DNA of 64,000 bases, taken from Allomyces arbusculus. Taxonomy: Eukaryota > Blastocladiomycota > Blastocladiomycetes > Blastocladiales > Blastocladiaceae. This document shows positions 50,756 through 61,454 of this stretch, in pieces. Where the stretch lies: assembly GCA_027604705.1 (NCBI GenBank), contig JADHYV010000001.1:558001-622000 (forward strand), read 5' to 3'. A program made the position numbers and the translations under genes. Within the stretch, counting starts at the first letter, position 1, and every line of letters starts with the position of its first letter. The notes under the pieces were generated by a model that searched no databases, was not told the DNA's origin, and worked only from the letters and a program-made list of their open reading frames with translations.

Positions 50756-52883
50756 ATGCTCCAGCACCGGCGCCCGACACCGGCCGGCGACCCGCACCAG
50801 GCCGTTCCCGCCCAGCCCAACAACGGGTCCAGCAGTAACGCCGTCGCATCGCCATTACCGGTCAACCTACCACGAACCGTACCGTCCAGCCGCATTGCTG
50901 CGCTGCGCCGCTCTGAGTGGACGGGCCGCAGTGTCCTCCGTGCCTTGGACGGCACGCGCGCGCGCATGCTCGACATGGTCTCGGCCCCTACGCAATGCCA
51001 TGTCTGCATCTCCACGGCCTATGTGCCCGTCCCGACCTACGCCGCAGACTTTGCGCCCAAAACCACGGGCACACGGTTTCTGGCCGCTGCTGACGAGTCT
51101 GGCACGCTGACGGTGCTCGACACGGATAATGCTGACAATGCTCGTACGCTGGGTTCCGTTTTTTTGGAGCTAAGGCAATGTCCCACTTTCTCACCAGTCA
51201 AGTGTGAACAAATTCCAGTGCTCGCGGCTCGCTTCCCTGCGCATCGCAACAGCATCTTTGACGTCCAGTGGCATCCAACAAATCCACTCCTTGTACGTTC
51301 CACTCTCCACCCTTTTTTCTCTCCTAGTTGTGTCCAAGCTGACCTGTTTTCGCACCCAGGCCACCGCCTCGGGCGACCACACTGCCGCTATCTGGGACGT
51401 CGAAACCCAACGCGCGACCGCGCTCCTGAGCGCACACGCATCGAGCGTGCGCAACATCGCCTTTAATCCGCACGACCCATCCCTGCTCGCGACCGGATCG
51501 CGCGATGGCGCCATCATGGTCTGGGACCTCCGCTGCGCTGGTGTGGCCATGCGCATCGGGGACGGTGCCGCTGCCGACAACGACACACCCGCAGGCACCG
51601 CATACGGCGCAGCCAATGTCCTGCGCCACGCGCACGCGACGAGCACGACCGTGGTCTCGGGCAAATCGACCCCGACATCGACCTCGCGCAGTTCGGCCAC
51701 CTCGGCCGCAGCGACCGTCTCCATCTCGAGCGTGCTTTACACGTCGGAGCGCGAACTCGCGAGCGCCGGTGCGTACGACGGTGTCGTACGGCTCTGGGAC
51801 GTGCGCAAGCACGGCAGCCACAACCACCGTGCGCGCGCTGTTCCATCGCGCGTCTCGACCAACCTCACCGCAGGCCGCGCACGGAAATTTGGGCTGACGC
51901 ACATGGCGCTCGACCCGGCGCGGCGCGTCCTGTATGCGTCGGGCATGACCTCGACCGTCTACGCCGTCGACGCCGACTCGCTCACACCGCTGGCCGCATA
52001 TGCATCGGCGCGGTTCACGCCGTCGCATTACACGCGCGTTGCGGTGGATCCGGCCGGCGAGTGGGTTGCTGCGGGGTCTACGCAGCATACGGTCGTTGTC
52101 TGGCAGGCGAAGCGGCCGGACCGCGCGCCGGTGCTCCTGCAGAACGGGCATGCAGCGGAGGTGTCGAGCGTCGTGTTCTCGCACTCGACTGTCGGGTTCC
52201 GGCTGGCCAGTTGCTCGGATGACGCGACGGTCCGGATCTGGCGCGAGAATTCGGTGGTCGCTCAGGATGTGCGTGCGGCAACGAGTGAGCGCGCCGAGCC
52301 GGGAACAACGGATTTGGCGCTCAAGTCGTGGGGATGTGCGGTCGAGGAGCTCGGGCATGTGCCCGTAGCCGTGCCGTGCGTCGAGGATGAGGGCGAAGCG
52401 GTGGGGAGGACACCTTCACGTACGACCGACCTCAAGAGTTTCTTGGCGGCGAGGACGAGTACTCCGACGCGGTCGGCCTCATCGTTGTTGCTCGCAAGCT
52501 CTGCATCGGCAGCTGCGTCGTCGTCAGGAGCTGACGAGACGTCCACACTGAGGCCACTGGCGTCCTCAAGCAGCACGCCGGCACTGACGCCCTCGCAGTC
52601 ATCGACGCCGGCACTGACGCCCTCGCAGTCGTCGACGCCGACCACCCGTCGGAAGCGCACTATCACCGATTTCTTCAAGTCGCAGCAAGCCTCGCCCACC
52701 ACTGCCTCGCCGTCGCCCAAGTCGAGGTCGCGCCGCAAAACCGTGCCCACTCGCCAAGTCGAAAAGGGCGACGAAGAGAATGCCCCGCCCAACCTGCCCA
52801 TGCCTTCGGCATCGGTGTCGAGCCCTGCCTCGTCCTCTTCCCACTCGACTAAATCCGACGACGCGCCACTGGATGAGCAGTGA
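50756..52883 (+). CDS. CDT2: CDT2 (DTL), WD40 substrate receptor of the CRL4 ubiquitin ligase
   Basis: At least two exons (50756-51292, 51360-52883), 686 residues. A further small intron starting at the GTACGC at 51144 is possible and would remove 54 or 75 nt in phase. The WD40 part has FPAHRNSIFDVQWHPTNPLL, TASGDHTAAIWDVETQ, SHASSVRNIAF-type blades, GSRDGAIMVWDLRCAG, SISSVLYTSERELASAGAYD, GVVRLWDVRKHG and HAAEVSSVVF, CSDDATVRIWREN. The order and the long insert after the MVWDLRC blade match Cdt2. CRL4-Cdt2 destroys replication-licensing and repair proteins on PCNA. The disordered C-terminus carries a PIP-box-like KRTITDFFKS (52648-52689) after two 30-nt tandem repeats. Confidence 0.88.
52581..52640 (+). 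repeat. Two 30-nt tandem repeats in CDT2
   Basis: Units 52581-52610 and 52611-52640 differ at one base and each encode a 10-residue Ala/Leu/Thr/Pro/Ser/Gln unit in the disordered tail, just before the PIP-like motif. Confidence 0.9.
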
Positions 52884-53158
52884 GCGGCCTTTGCCGTTGC
52901 TTCGCAGAGTATTCATTCCCTTGCAGATGCATCTTTTTGAACATGACATAATCCGTTTTTGTGACTGCTGGTGGTTTCGTCCTCACTTCTCGTCTGCCAA
53001 CCGCCCGCATAGTCCCATGCACGACTCGTAGTTCAAAGCGCGTGTCTACTCAGAAGTGTATGATACAACGGGAGGGGCGCTGGACCTCCACCAAACGACA
53101 AAAAAACCAGTTCGCAAAACCAAAAGAAAGAAAGCACACGCTGCCGCGATCGAAGCCA

Positions 53159-54617
53159 TCACTCGTCGTCGAGATCGGCATCGCAATACGCTCGGTAGAC
53201 AATCAAATCCCCATCCCCATCACTCACAACCGGCACGCTCGTGCCTGGCGCGACCAGGTACACGCTCCCCGGTGCAATCGCGACCGGCCCCTCGTCCTCG
53301 GCCATGTGCAGCCTGCCCGTCCCACCCGTGACAAGCAGAACACTCGGTCCATCGAGTGCGGGAAGCGTGACGCCGTCGCCGTTGGCCAAGGTCGTGGAGT
53401 GCACGGCAAACTCGGGGATTGGCGGGTCGTAGACGACCGTATGTGCGCAGTCCGGGTGCGGTACCGGGTCGAGCAGGTTGGCCGGGCCCATGGCGTACGT
53501 GAGCATGTCGGTGAGCGTCTCAACGTCCTTGAGTTTCGGGGTCAGCCCGGCGCGGACGACATTGTCGGACGTGGCCATGACTTCGATGCAATCTAGACGA
53601 TGGTAACGAGGTCGGTGGTGGTGAGGTCAGTTTGCGGACACAAGTGCCAAAGAACGAATCGGGAGAGCGGCACGCACCTCCCGCCAAGTAGGCATGCAGT
53701 TCATTGGCGCCCATGAACAGCGCCTGGCCGGGACTCAACTGAACGTGATTCATGAGCAGCACGCAGAACACGCCCACGTCCCCCGGATACTGCTCGTGCA
53801 CGCGACGCAGCAACACGTCCACATCCTCGTCACTCTCGGCAATCCGCACGACCATTTCCTCGAGTGCCTTGCGGACGACCTCGGCATCACACGTCATGAC
53901 CGCCGTTAACAATTCACGCAACGCGTGCCGCACTTCCTCCAAATCGGCGGCCTCGACCACCTCCCACTCGGCATCTTCGAGTGCCGGATGCTCGGCATTG
54001 GCGCCGTCCATGGCCGCCCAGAACGCGGCTACCGCATCCTCGCCCGCGACGCGCGCAAACTCCGGGTATGCGCGCAACGCCTCGTCGATCGCGCGCGGAG
54101 CGCGGAACCCGTAAAGCGCCTCGAAATGCGTCAAAGCAATCGCCATTTCCGGCTTATGGTTCGGGTCCTTGTAAACGTCTGGGTGCGCCGCGTGCAGCGC
54201 ACGCGCGCGCGGCTTGTCGGGGTGCGCCTGGATCGAGAGGGCAGTGCCAACGGACAGGACTTTGAACAGGAACGGCAGGTCGCGGTATTTGGTGCCGAGC
54301 AGCGACGGGTGCGATGCGAGGACGGTGGGGAGGGGCGTGTCGTCGAGCGCGAGCACGGTCGATGGCGCGTTCGGGTGCGTGCCCATCCACAGCTATCACG
54401 CGCAGAGAGACGTCAGCGAAGCTGTGCGATGCGCTGATGAGAGCGAGAGGACGCAGCAGCGTACCTCAGCGTACGGCTTCTCCTCGTCGACCGGGTCCGG
54501 CAAATGGCGCGTGGCGAGCCGGGCCACGGCCGACGCGGTCCCGCGCTTGCCCCACGCGTAGTGCATGGCGCGCGGACGCAGCTCGAGGACGGGCGGGACG
54601 GCAGATGATTCGCTCAT
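53159..54617 (-). CDS. PMI40: Mannose-6-phosphate isomerase (phosphomannose isomerase)
   Basis: Three exons (54617-54465, 54392-53678, 53592-53159) give 433 codons in phase. The enzyme interconverts fructose-6-phosphate and mannose-6-phosphate, feeding GDP-mannose for cell-wall and glycoprotein synthesis in the cytosol. Type I motifs are seen: LELRPRAMHYAWGKRG at the N-terminus, LWMGTHPNAPS, FKVLSVGTALSIQAHPDKPR with the zinc-binding QAHPDK, DPNHKPEMAIALTHFEALYG, and ALFMGANELHAYLAG joined to DCIEVMATSDNVVRAGLTPK across the second intron. The length is near the usual ~420-440. The start ATG at 54617 directly precedes the conserved N-terminus. Confidence 0.95.
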
Positions 54618-54813
54618 GGCTGCTGAAGCTGGGTGCGAGAGGATGTTGTTGGAGTTGGGCAATGCAAGCGGGCGAGAGCAAGTCGAGTAGCAGCGGGTGG
54701 GCTGAGGGCTTTTTATACCGTGAGCACGACGGCACGACGACGAGACCACGACGCGTTCGACACGCGCTCCAGTCGGCAGGTAGAACAACAGTAGAACCAC
54801 GCGGGCCGCGCGG

Positions 54814-55203
54814 CTAGTGGGCGAGGCAATAGGCGAACGGGCTGTCGAGCAGTTGAACGTCGGCCAAATGGACCCACAAGCGAGACGGGCAGGCGTGGTC
54901 AAGCGGGTCCAAAAGGAACAGTTTGCGCGTTGGTGTTGCGTCCAATCGAGAGCGATAACAGGGATGAGGGAGGATGCAGCGGCAGGAAGCCGGCGTGCGA
55001 GGGGAGATGAGCGGCGGGGTGTGGCGACTCGGCGGGTGGTTGTCGTAGGTCGCCACGGCGGCTTCATATCCACACGTGACCGTGTCGAGCTGGCAGTCGC
55101 TGGCGAGCTGCAACAGGACCAGCATCAAATCGCGCCAGCACCGTTCGATATCGCGTTGCATCGCGCGAGGATGCACGAGAAGCACTGAACAGCGGGTCCG
55201 CAT
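54814..55203 (-). CDS. Orphan frame, 129 residues, unassigned
   Basis: A minus-strand frame from the ATG at 55203 (MRTRCSVLLVHPRAMQRDIE) to a TAG at 54814, tandem with and 78 nt after the CHMP1 stop. Third positions are GC-rich. The ends look protein-like (DLMLVLLQLASDCQLDTVTC and LWVHLADVQLLDSPFAYCLA). The middle is Pro/Ser-rich and could hide an intron. I recognise no family. It could equally be the promoter of the phosphomannose isomerase gene. Confidence 0.35.
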   Translation of the reverse strand: MRTRCSVLLVHPRAMQRDIERCWRDLMLVLLQLASDCQLDTVTCGYEAAVATYDNHPPSRHTPPLISPRTPASCRCILPHPCYRSRLDATPTRKLFLLDPLDHACPSRLWVHLADVQLLDSPFAYCLAH

Positions 55204-55280
55204 GGAAGCTGCTGGAGCAACGGCAAATGGACCATACATGTTCGTGTATATTTTCCGATTGCACAGTATATGCAGCCGTA

Positions 55281-56238
55281 TCACGCATTCCGCAGCTTCG
55301 CGAGCCGCGCCGTCAATTCGTCGGCCTCCTTTTCCTGCGCCTTGTCGCCGAGCGCCGTGGTGGGCACCGTACCGAGCTCCATGTTGAGCTCGAGCCCGTG
55401 CTCGTCGGCCACCTGCTGCATGAGCGAGTCGACCTCGGTCTGCGGCGTGGTCATGGCCGTCGACTGCGCAATCGCGCCCTCCATGTATCCGGTCTGCACG
55501 TCCATGTCCTCAAACTGCTGCTCAAACTTGTCCATGACCGCGGAAATCTGCTCGAGGTTCATGCTCGCCATAGCCTTGTCCATTTGCTTGACGACACCTG
55601 TCATGGATTGCGTGACCTTGGAAAACGGGTGGACAAGTTTCGGCGTCAGGATGAGCGCTCTTTGACCTCATCGCTGCAAGCAGAACGCACCTTGCGCATC
55701 GTCACTGCCGTCTGCACGCGACTGGCCACGGCGTCGATGCGACTCGCGAGCCGTAGCAGGTTCAGCCCCTCGTTCTTTTTCCGGATCGCATTGGCTGCGT
55801 AGATGCGCGCACCCTCCATGTTGCCCTGTTGAATGGCCTGTGTTTCGAGCTGGGTCAGACAATCCGCCACGAAACTGAACCAGCGGACGCGTTTTCGATT
55901 CAGTTTCGGCACCTTTTTTAGCTTAGCCTTTTCCGCCGTCTCGTCCTTCGTGGCCCGCCTTGCATCGCGCTGCAGCTGCTTGGCCGTGAACTAGGGCACC
56001 GCGTCGCGTCGCACGGTTAAGACTGGCCCCATAACGTCGAGCGCACGGTCGCGCTCGTTTCGCGCTACTCGTGCCTGCCGCAGGAACACACCTTGAGGTT
56101 GAACAGTTGCTCTACGGGCAGGCAACGTCGTCACAATGAGGAGGCTGACTCAGGCACGCGGCACGACGCTGTGCCATGACAACACGTGTCACGCCGCGAT
56201 CACTTATCGCGACGCGTACTTTCGAGATTGCTGCTCAT
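55281..56238 (-). CDS. DID2: ESCRT-III subunit CHMP1 (Did2/Vps46)
   Basis: Five exons (56238-56220, 56111-56092, 55990-55913, 55837-55691, 55616-55281) give 199 codons, the usual family length. The two first exons are only 19 and 20 nt. Joining them yields MSSNLEKQLFNLKFTAKQLQ, matching the CHMP1 start (MSNMEKHLFNLKFAAKEL). Core blocks are [60 protein letters not shown] and [20 protein letters not shown]. The C-terminal MIM1 motif [13 protein letters not shown] recruits Vps4 MIT domains. The protein acts late in ESCRT-III membrane scission at endosomes and in cytokinesis. Confidence 0.95.
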
Positions 56239-56618
56239 GATGCTCGTTCGGGTTGGTGGTCCAGGTGCGATGGGAGATGCCTGCTGAAGGATCGTAGGGT
56301 CGGCTGGTGCTTGCAAACAGCGGGCGTGCTTGATTTCGAGTAGTCGGCCGGGTTGAGCTGCTGAAGATGCTGCACGTCCCGTGCAGGTTCGACGGTTGGA
56401 GAGACGTCGGACAATGAGGTGGCCGTCTTGGTGGACAAAGTGGGGGAGAGTTCACTTGCGCTTGGCAAACGTGCGGTAGATGGAGAGGATGACTTTGCCA
56501 GGTCTCTGGCGTGACCGCTTCACGGCCAACGCGAACGGCCTGGGCGTGCGTGACTCAAACCCCTGCTCCTCCATCGTTGTGCTTGCCGTCTTGCCTTCCT
56601 CTGCTGCCGAACTTGAAA
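56239..56618. promoter_or_regulatory. Head-to-head intergenic region, CHMP1 / LRR protein
   Basis: 380 nt between divergent ATGs. The open frames across it lack recognised domains. It probably contains both promoters. Confidence 0.35.
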
Positions 56619-58124
56619 ATGCCGCGTCGCCGTCGTGGAACTCGCAACACGGCGTACTCGCACCACGACCGCGACGACGACCTACCCAACCGCACTCGAC
56701 CCGACACGCCGCCTGCCGCACCGCCGCGGAAGCATCTCCACCGCCTGCGCGCCGCCGTCTTGCCCTTCCAGCGCCTGCCGGCCTCGCACGTTGTCGCCAA
56801 GCACGAAACGGTCGACACCGACGACAGCAGCGACGATTCCACTGCCGACAACACGAGCGCATCGACTACTACTGCTGGAGCGACCATGGAGCCCGCAGCC
56901 AACAGTGCCGCGAGCCCAGCTGACGTTCAAGCCAATGGATCACCAGCACCATTACCAGCATCCCGACGACCTGTCCCCTCGACACTCTCGCTCCTCCGCC
57001 CCAAGCCCGCACCGACGGGCCCGCGTTCCTTCCGCGGCCCCACTTCCCCACCCTCCTCCTCGTCCACCTCCGGCAACACGCCGCGGTTCGCGCGCAACCG
57101 CGCTGCGCGCATCGTCGCGGCCTCGACCCCACCCACAACCGACGCGACCGCGCACGCGGCTCTCACTCTGTTCCATGCGGAGGACGAGCAGCAATGGTCG
57201 CGATGGGCAAGACGGTACCTGAGCAACACTACTGCAGGCCCCGTGCCCAAGTCATGGCTGACGCAGAGGATCGTCCCACGTCGAGCGCGTCCCGGCCTCA
57301 CGCCCGCACTCTGTACCGCTGAGGGCGAGCGCGTACCGTCCCTATTTGCGCTCTCGCTGGTCGGGTACTTAAAGTACCTGAGCGCGCACCCAAGCGCGGT
57401 GATTCCGCGCGACGTGCCGTGGTCGTTGCGCGAGCTCTTGCTCTTCCAGCTGCCGTACTCGGTGAGTGTCACCGACGCGACCGCGCCGAGATGGGCGGAT
57501 CCATTCTTAACGCAACTCAATTTGAGCAATGCGCACTTGAGCGAAACCGGGTTGCGCACGATCCTCGGTGCAGACTTGGTGCCTGCCAGCAAGAATGAGG
57601 CCGTGGACACTCACGCACCGCCCGACGCGTGGGAGGAAGCCGCTGTGACCGACGACGATAACGACCAGGACGACGCCTTTCACTCACCCGACCCGTCGTT
57701 GGCCCCACCACTCGTCTCGCTCGACCTGAGTTTCTCACACGTCTCCGCATCCACCGTCCTCCGAGTCCTCGCGGGCCAACCACTCCTCCCACGGGTGCGC
57801 CGACTCACGCACCTGAATCTCTCCGGTCTATTCCGGCTCGCCGACGGCCCGGGCGTGCTTGTCGCGCTCTCCAACGCGCTCTTGCACCTGGTCGAACTCG
57901 AAGTCAGCTACTGCCCGTGGGTCACGGCGCAAACCGTCTCGGCCGTCGACTGGCCTCGCGCCTGGCGCAATCTACGCGTCTTGCGCGCAGTCAAGTCGCT
58001 CGTCGACGCGCGCGACGCCGAGGAACTGAAACGCATCGTGCACGCGGCACGGCCCGAGATTCGCGTGGTCACCGAGTTGGGTGCAGGCGAGGACGACGGG
58101 GCGTGGGGCGCTGCCGAGGAGTAA
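56619..58124 (+). CDS. Leucine-rich-repeat protein, function unassigned
   Basis: Single exon of 501 residues from the ATG at 56619 (MPRRRRGTRNTAYSHHDRDD). Residues 1-190 are basic then Pro/Ser/Thr-rich and probably disordered. The C-terminal half has degenerate leucine-rich repeats: LTQLNLSNAHLSETGLRTIL, LVSLDLSFSHVSASTVLRVL, LTHLNLSGLFRLADGPGVLV and LVELEVSYCPWVTAQTVSAV. The spacing is irregular, with an acidic insert (VTDDDNDQDDAFHSPD) between repeats. The pattern resembles the AMN1/F-box-LRR type, but no F-box is seen. The function cannot be named. Confidence 0.7.
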   Translation: MPRRRRGTRNTAYSHHDRDDDLPNRTRPDTPPAAPPRKHLHRLRAAVLPFQRLPASHVVAKHETVDTDDSSDDSTADNTSASTTTAGATMEPAANSAASPADVQANGSPAPLPASRRPVPSTLSLLRPKPAPTGPRSFRGPTSPPSSSSTSGNTPRFARNRAARIVAASTPPTTDATAHAALTLFHAEDEQQWSRWARRYLSNTTAGPVPKSWLTQRIVPRRARPGLTPALCTAEGERVPSLFALSLVGYLKYLSAHPSAVIPRDVPWSLRELLLFQLPYSVSVTDATAPRWADPFLTQLNLSNAHLSETGLRTILGADLVPASKNEAVDTHAPPDAWEEAAVTDDDNDQDDAFHSPDPSLAPPLVSLDLSFSHVSASTVLRVLAGQPLLPRVRRLTHLNLSGLFRLADGPGVLVALSNALLHLVELEVSYCPWVTAQTVSAVDWPRAWRNLRVLRAVKSLVDARDAEELKRIVHAARPEIRVVTELGAGEDDGAWGAAEE

Positions 58125-58790
58125 TAGTCCGCATTGAGCTTGGTTCATTGTTTTTGAATGAGGGGCCGGGAAAAGACGAGATGATGGATCCAAAGAAGAC
58201 GCGCGCGTAGTTTGACCAATTTGCACGGACCGACTCGCACCACGGGAGAGAGAGGGCAGGACACTGGGGGAATGGGTCGAGTCGGAGTGGGTCAGGGCAC
58301 GAGAGGTCAGGGCACGAGAGAGCAGAGCACGCGCACGGCGACGGCGGGCACGAGCTGATCAGATCATGGCGTGGTGCGAGGGGCGGCAAGCAAGAGTCGG
58401 TGGGCACAGAGGAAGCGCGCGGCAAAAGCGTCCAAATCCGGAAAAGCAAAAACGGCAAACCAAAGAAACGGAACGTCAAGGCGAGAAAAAAAAAAGCAAA
58501 AAAGAAAAAAAAAATCGTTGGGCCAAAAAGGGCCGCGTCATCGTCGTCGTTGCGCGCGCGTTGATACAAGTCAACGTCGATGGAAGCGACGAAGGAGCGA
58601 GGGCAACAACGGTAGCGTCAGCGACGGCCGATGGACGACACGACCGCGCGGTCCCGGTCGCTGCAGGCAGACGACGAATTTCACGACGACTGGACGAGCG
58701 TCAGGCCTTGCCTCTTGTGGACAATGTAGCGCCTAGCCAACGAGCAATACATTTCAAATGGAAGGGAGCATGGTCAATTCATGGCGGCCA
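58125..58790. other. Intergenic, 3' flanks with A-rich tract
   Basis: Convergent region between the LRR gene and the 75-residue gene. An A-rich, Lys-like tract (58480-58520) and GGGCACGAGAG repeats near 58295-58325 are the only features. Confidence 0.45.
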
Positions 58791-59298
58791 TCAATCATCG
58801 CGGTGATTTGTGCGATCCATGATGAAAATGGCACCGTACCGCTTCTCGACCATGACCTGCACCGTCTTGCCTTCGGGGACGTACTTACTCCAGGCGACGT
58901 GACGCGGGACGTTGCCGATCGCTACGACGAGCAAGGTCAGACAGGGTCAGCACCTCAGTCCGATTGATCGCCCAAATTGATCCATGGCCAGCCGGGCGGG
59001 CTGGTCAAACGTACAAGAAATCGGGAACGCGCCGCGGTCGAGGAGCAGGAAGCTCGAGTTGGGGAACTCGGCCTGCCTGGTGAACCGCGAGAGATAGGGG
59101 AGAGCGAAGGAATGGAGAACGCATCGCATCGCGCCGACAGAACAATGGTGAGCAAGGGGAGGCAAATCTGGGGCTCCTGACGTGCAACAGCAGCAGCAGT
59201 CCCGCACGAACGAGGCAGCGGGCGCCTGTCACGGTGGCAAGCTCGAGCACGACGAGCACGTACAGTTCCGCGACAACGGAGTTGAGGGGCTGCTCCAT
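58791..59298 (-). CDS. Small 75-residue protein, unassigned
   Basis: Three exons (59298-59264, 59076-59015, 58921-58791) join in phase. The donors are GTACGTG and GTACGTT and the acceptors end in CCAG and CGTAG. The spliced product begins MEQPLNSVVAELQAEFPN, continues SSFLLLDRGAFPISS and VPRHVAWSKYVPEGKTVQVM, then EKRYGAIFIMDRT, and ends HRDD. It alternates hydrophobic and charged residues like a compact alpha/beta domain, with no signal pept­ide or membrane helix. I do not recognise the family. The consistent phases and typical donors argue that it is real; expression is unproven. Confidence 0.5.
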
Positions 59299-60739
59299 GG
59301 CGATGGGCTGGGAAGCGGCGCAATCGGTCGGTCGAGCACACGCCGTCAAACGTCGTCGACAAGAGGACGCAAAGAGCGGAGGCGGCGGCAGCGGCGGGCG
59401 CGCGTGTGGGACAAGTAAATGTCGGCGGGGACACGCAAGCGCGAGGGAAGAGGAGGAAGCGCCATGGCCGGTGCGGTCGGTGAAGACCACCTGCGAGTGA
59501 GGTGGAGAACCGACCGCCACCAGACCGCGGCGGTGCGCCGCTGGCCTGCGTTGCGCGCGACAACTTGGCATGCTGCCCGACCGGCCAGCCGGGGCCGTGT
59601 CTCCTGCTCTCCTGAATCTCCAACCCCGGTTTCCGTTGACCACCGCGCCTCTCCTTTGGGCAGCACCTCCAGCCTGAGCCCGGGTAGCACACGCCGCCGC
59701 GGGAGCGCGCACCATGATCTGAGACAATATTTGGTCGACCAAGGCCCGGGCGACACGCGCGCACTGGACGCTCCACCGTGTCCCACGCGGGGCTCGCATG
59801 GAGCGGCATTTCCGCTCGCGCGGTCAGCATCCCATTTCGGTCCCCTTTCCCCGCGCGGTCGCGCACGCTGGGCAGGGCAGCAAATTGAAGCTTCCATGGT
59901 CGGCACGATGTGCGTACCTGCCCGTGCAATCCCACCTCGCAAATTCCGCTGGAACCGCGCGGTGTACGTATGGTATGACAAGTCGGTCCGGCACCGCAGC
60001 GCGCGTCGGTGCGCCCGCAGCGATGAACTTGGGGCGCATTGCACTGGTCCAGCTCGACGCTGGTGGGCGATGCGTGCCCTCGGCTGCAGGGCGCGTCGTT
60101 GGTGAAGACGGACGCAACGAAACGCGACGCGACGCGGGACGGCACGACGGTCGGTAAACAGTCCCTGCCGCTCGGAGCGCGTCGCCGACGTTGACTCCTC
60201 TTTCGAGATTCAAGGGCCGTGGGCGCGGGGATGCGGCGGGAGAAAAGAGGGTGTATGAGGGCGCACACGATCGGGGCGCGAGCTGGGTGCGCTTTGGGCT
60301 CGCGCTGGTGCTCATGCGCGCTGGACAGCGCAGCACACCAAGCGAATTGAACGTGAGTTTTGGGAGGGCTGATTGGATTGAGCCAGGGCCGGCGTGGCAG
60401 GACGGTGTGGGACGCCGTTTGGGAGGACGCCAGCGCGGACGCGAGCAAGAGGGCGCGGCGCGCTGACGCCGAAAGCTTGATTTGCTCTTCCTCTCTCCGA
60501 TGATGCTGTTGCGACCATGTTGTGCAACCGTGATCGCGCACCCTCTCGTTCAGATTTCGCACGACACTTTGACGCTCTCACGCTCACGCCGCGCAGGCTC
60601 GTTGGCAGCTCGACGACACCGATCAAATGTCAATACGAAATCCACATGTATCCACGAACAACAGCGACCACACGACCACGACGACACTCTACTAGCGCGA
60701 ATCGGCGTGCGCGCGAGCCCTGTGACCAACAACGCCCAT
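59299..60739. other. Long gap with a wide minus-strand open frame
   Basis: About 1.4 kb with no recognised gene. A minus-strand frame of over 500 codons crosses it and the small gene, but it is rich in Arg, Ser, Pro and Cys with no domain, as expected of chance frames in GC-rich DNA. It holds the small gene's promoter and the cytochrome c 3' flank. Confidence 0.45.
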
Positions 60740-61454
60740 TTACGCCGTCGACTCCTTGAGGTAGGCAATCACGTCGTTGCGGTCCGAGGCCTTCTTGAAG
60801 CCGGCAAACGCCATCTTGGTGCCCGGGATGTACTTCTTGGGGTTCTCGAGGTACTCGAAGAGCGTCTGGTCGTCCCAGACGACACCGCGGTTCTGGTTGG
60901 CGGCCGTGTAGGAGTAGCCCGGCTGCGTGCCCGACTTGCGGCCAAAGAGACCGTGGAGGTTCGGGCCGACCTTGTGCGGGGCACCCTGGTTGCAGGTGGG
61001 AGAGAGGGAGAGGAGGGAGAGGGGCACGGGCGTCAGTCGCAGTTCGCACGGTCATGACGAGCGGGCGGCATTGCGAGCACGACGGGGCGAGCAGGAGCAG
61101 CAGCCTGCCGCAGAGAGCGGCGTGTTTCGGTCCGACGACACGTACAGCCTACAAGACGGCATGGGGAGGCGCATCGTAAGCAAACAGCAGTCAACGACCA
61201 GAAAACGGCATTCAAGGCCAAATTGCCCCCAGGAACCGGTATCGCTAGTCGTGCTCCCATCCGATTCAACGATGGCTCGGGCGCCTCGACGGCGGGGGAC
61301 ACAGGGCCCACGGCGAGCCGTGCGAGCGGTCGGCGCCGGTTCCGTGGGGGGCAAGTTGGCCATTGTCGCGAGGAAGGGACGGCGAGCGGACCTCGACGGT
61401 GTGGCACTGCGCGCAGCGCGTCTTGAAGAGCTTGGCACCGTTGACAGCGGACAT
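60740..61454 (-). CDS. CYC1: Cytochrome c
   Basis: Two exons (61454-61392 and 60985-60740) give 102 residues, near the usual 103-108. Exon 1 ([20 protein letters not shown]) carries the heme-binding CxxCH as CAQCH. Exon 2 has [60 protein letters not shown] with the methionine heme ligand, and [18 protein letters not shown] at the end. It carries electrons from complex III to complex IV in the mitochondrial intermembrane space. The intron (about 406 nt) is much longer than its neighbours'. The join leaves one residue fewer than typical between CHTVE and PHK, so the acceptor could be slightly off. Confidence 0.95.

Noticed and set aside
58955-60562. 535-codon minus-strand open frame
   Set aside because: It covers part of the spliced 75-residue gene in another phase and is Arg/Ser/Pro/Cys-rich with no motif. 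It may be leader sequence but is not supported as a protein.
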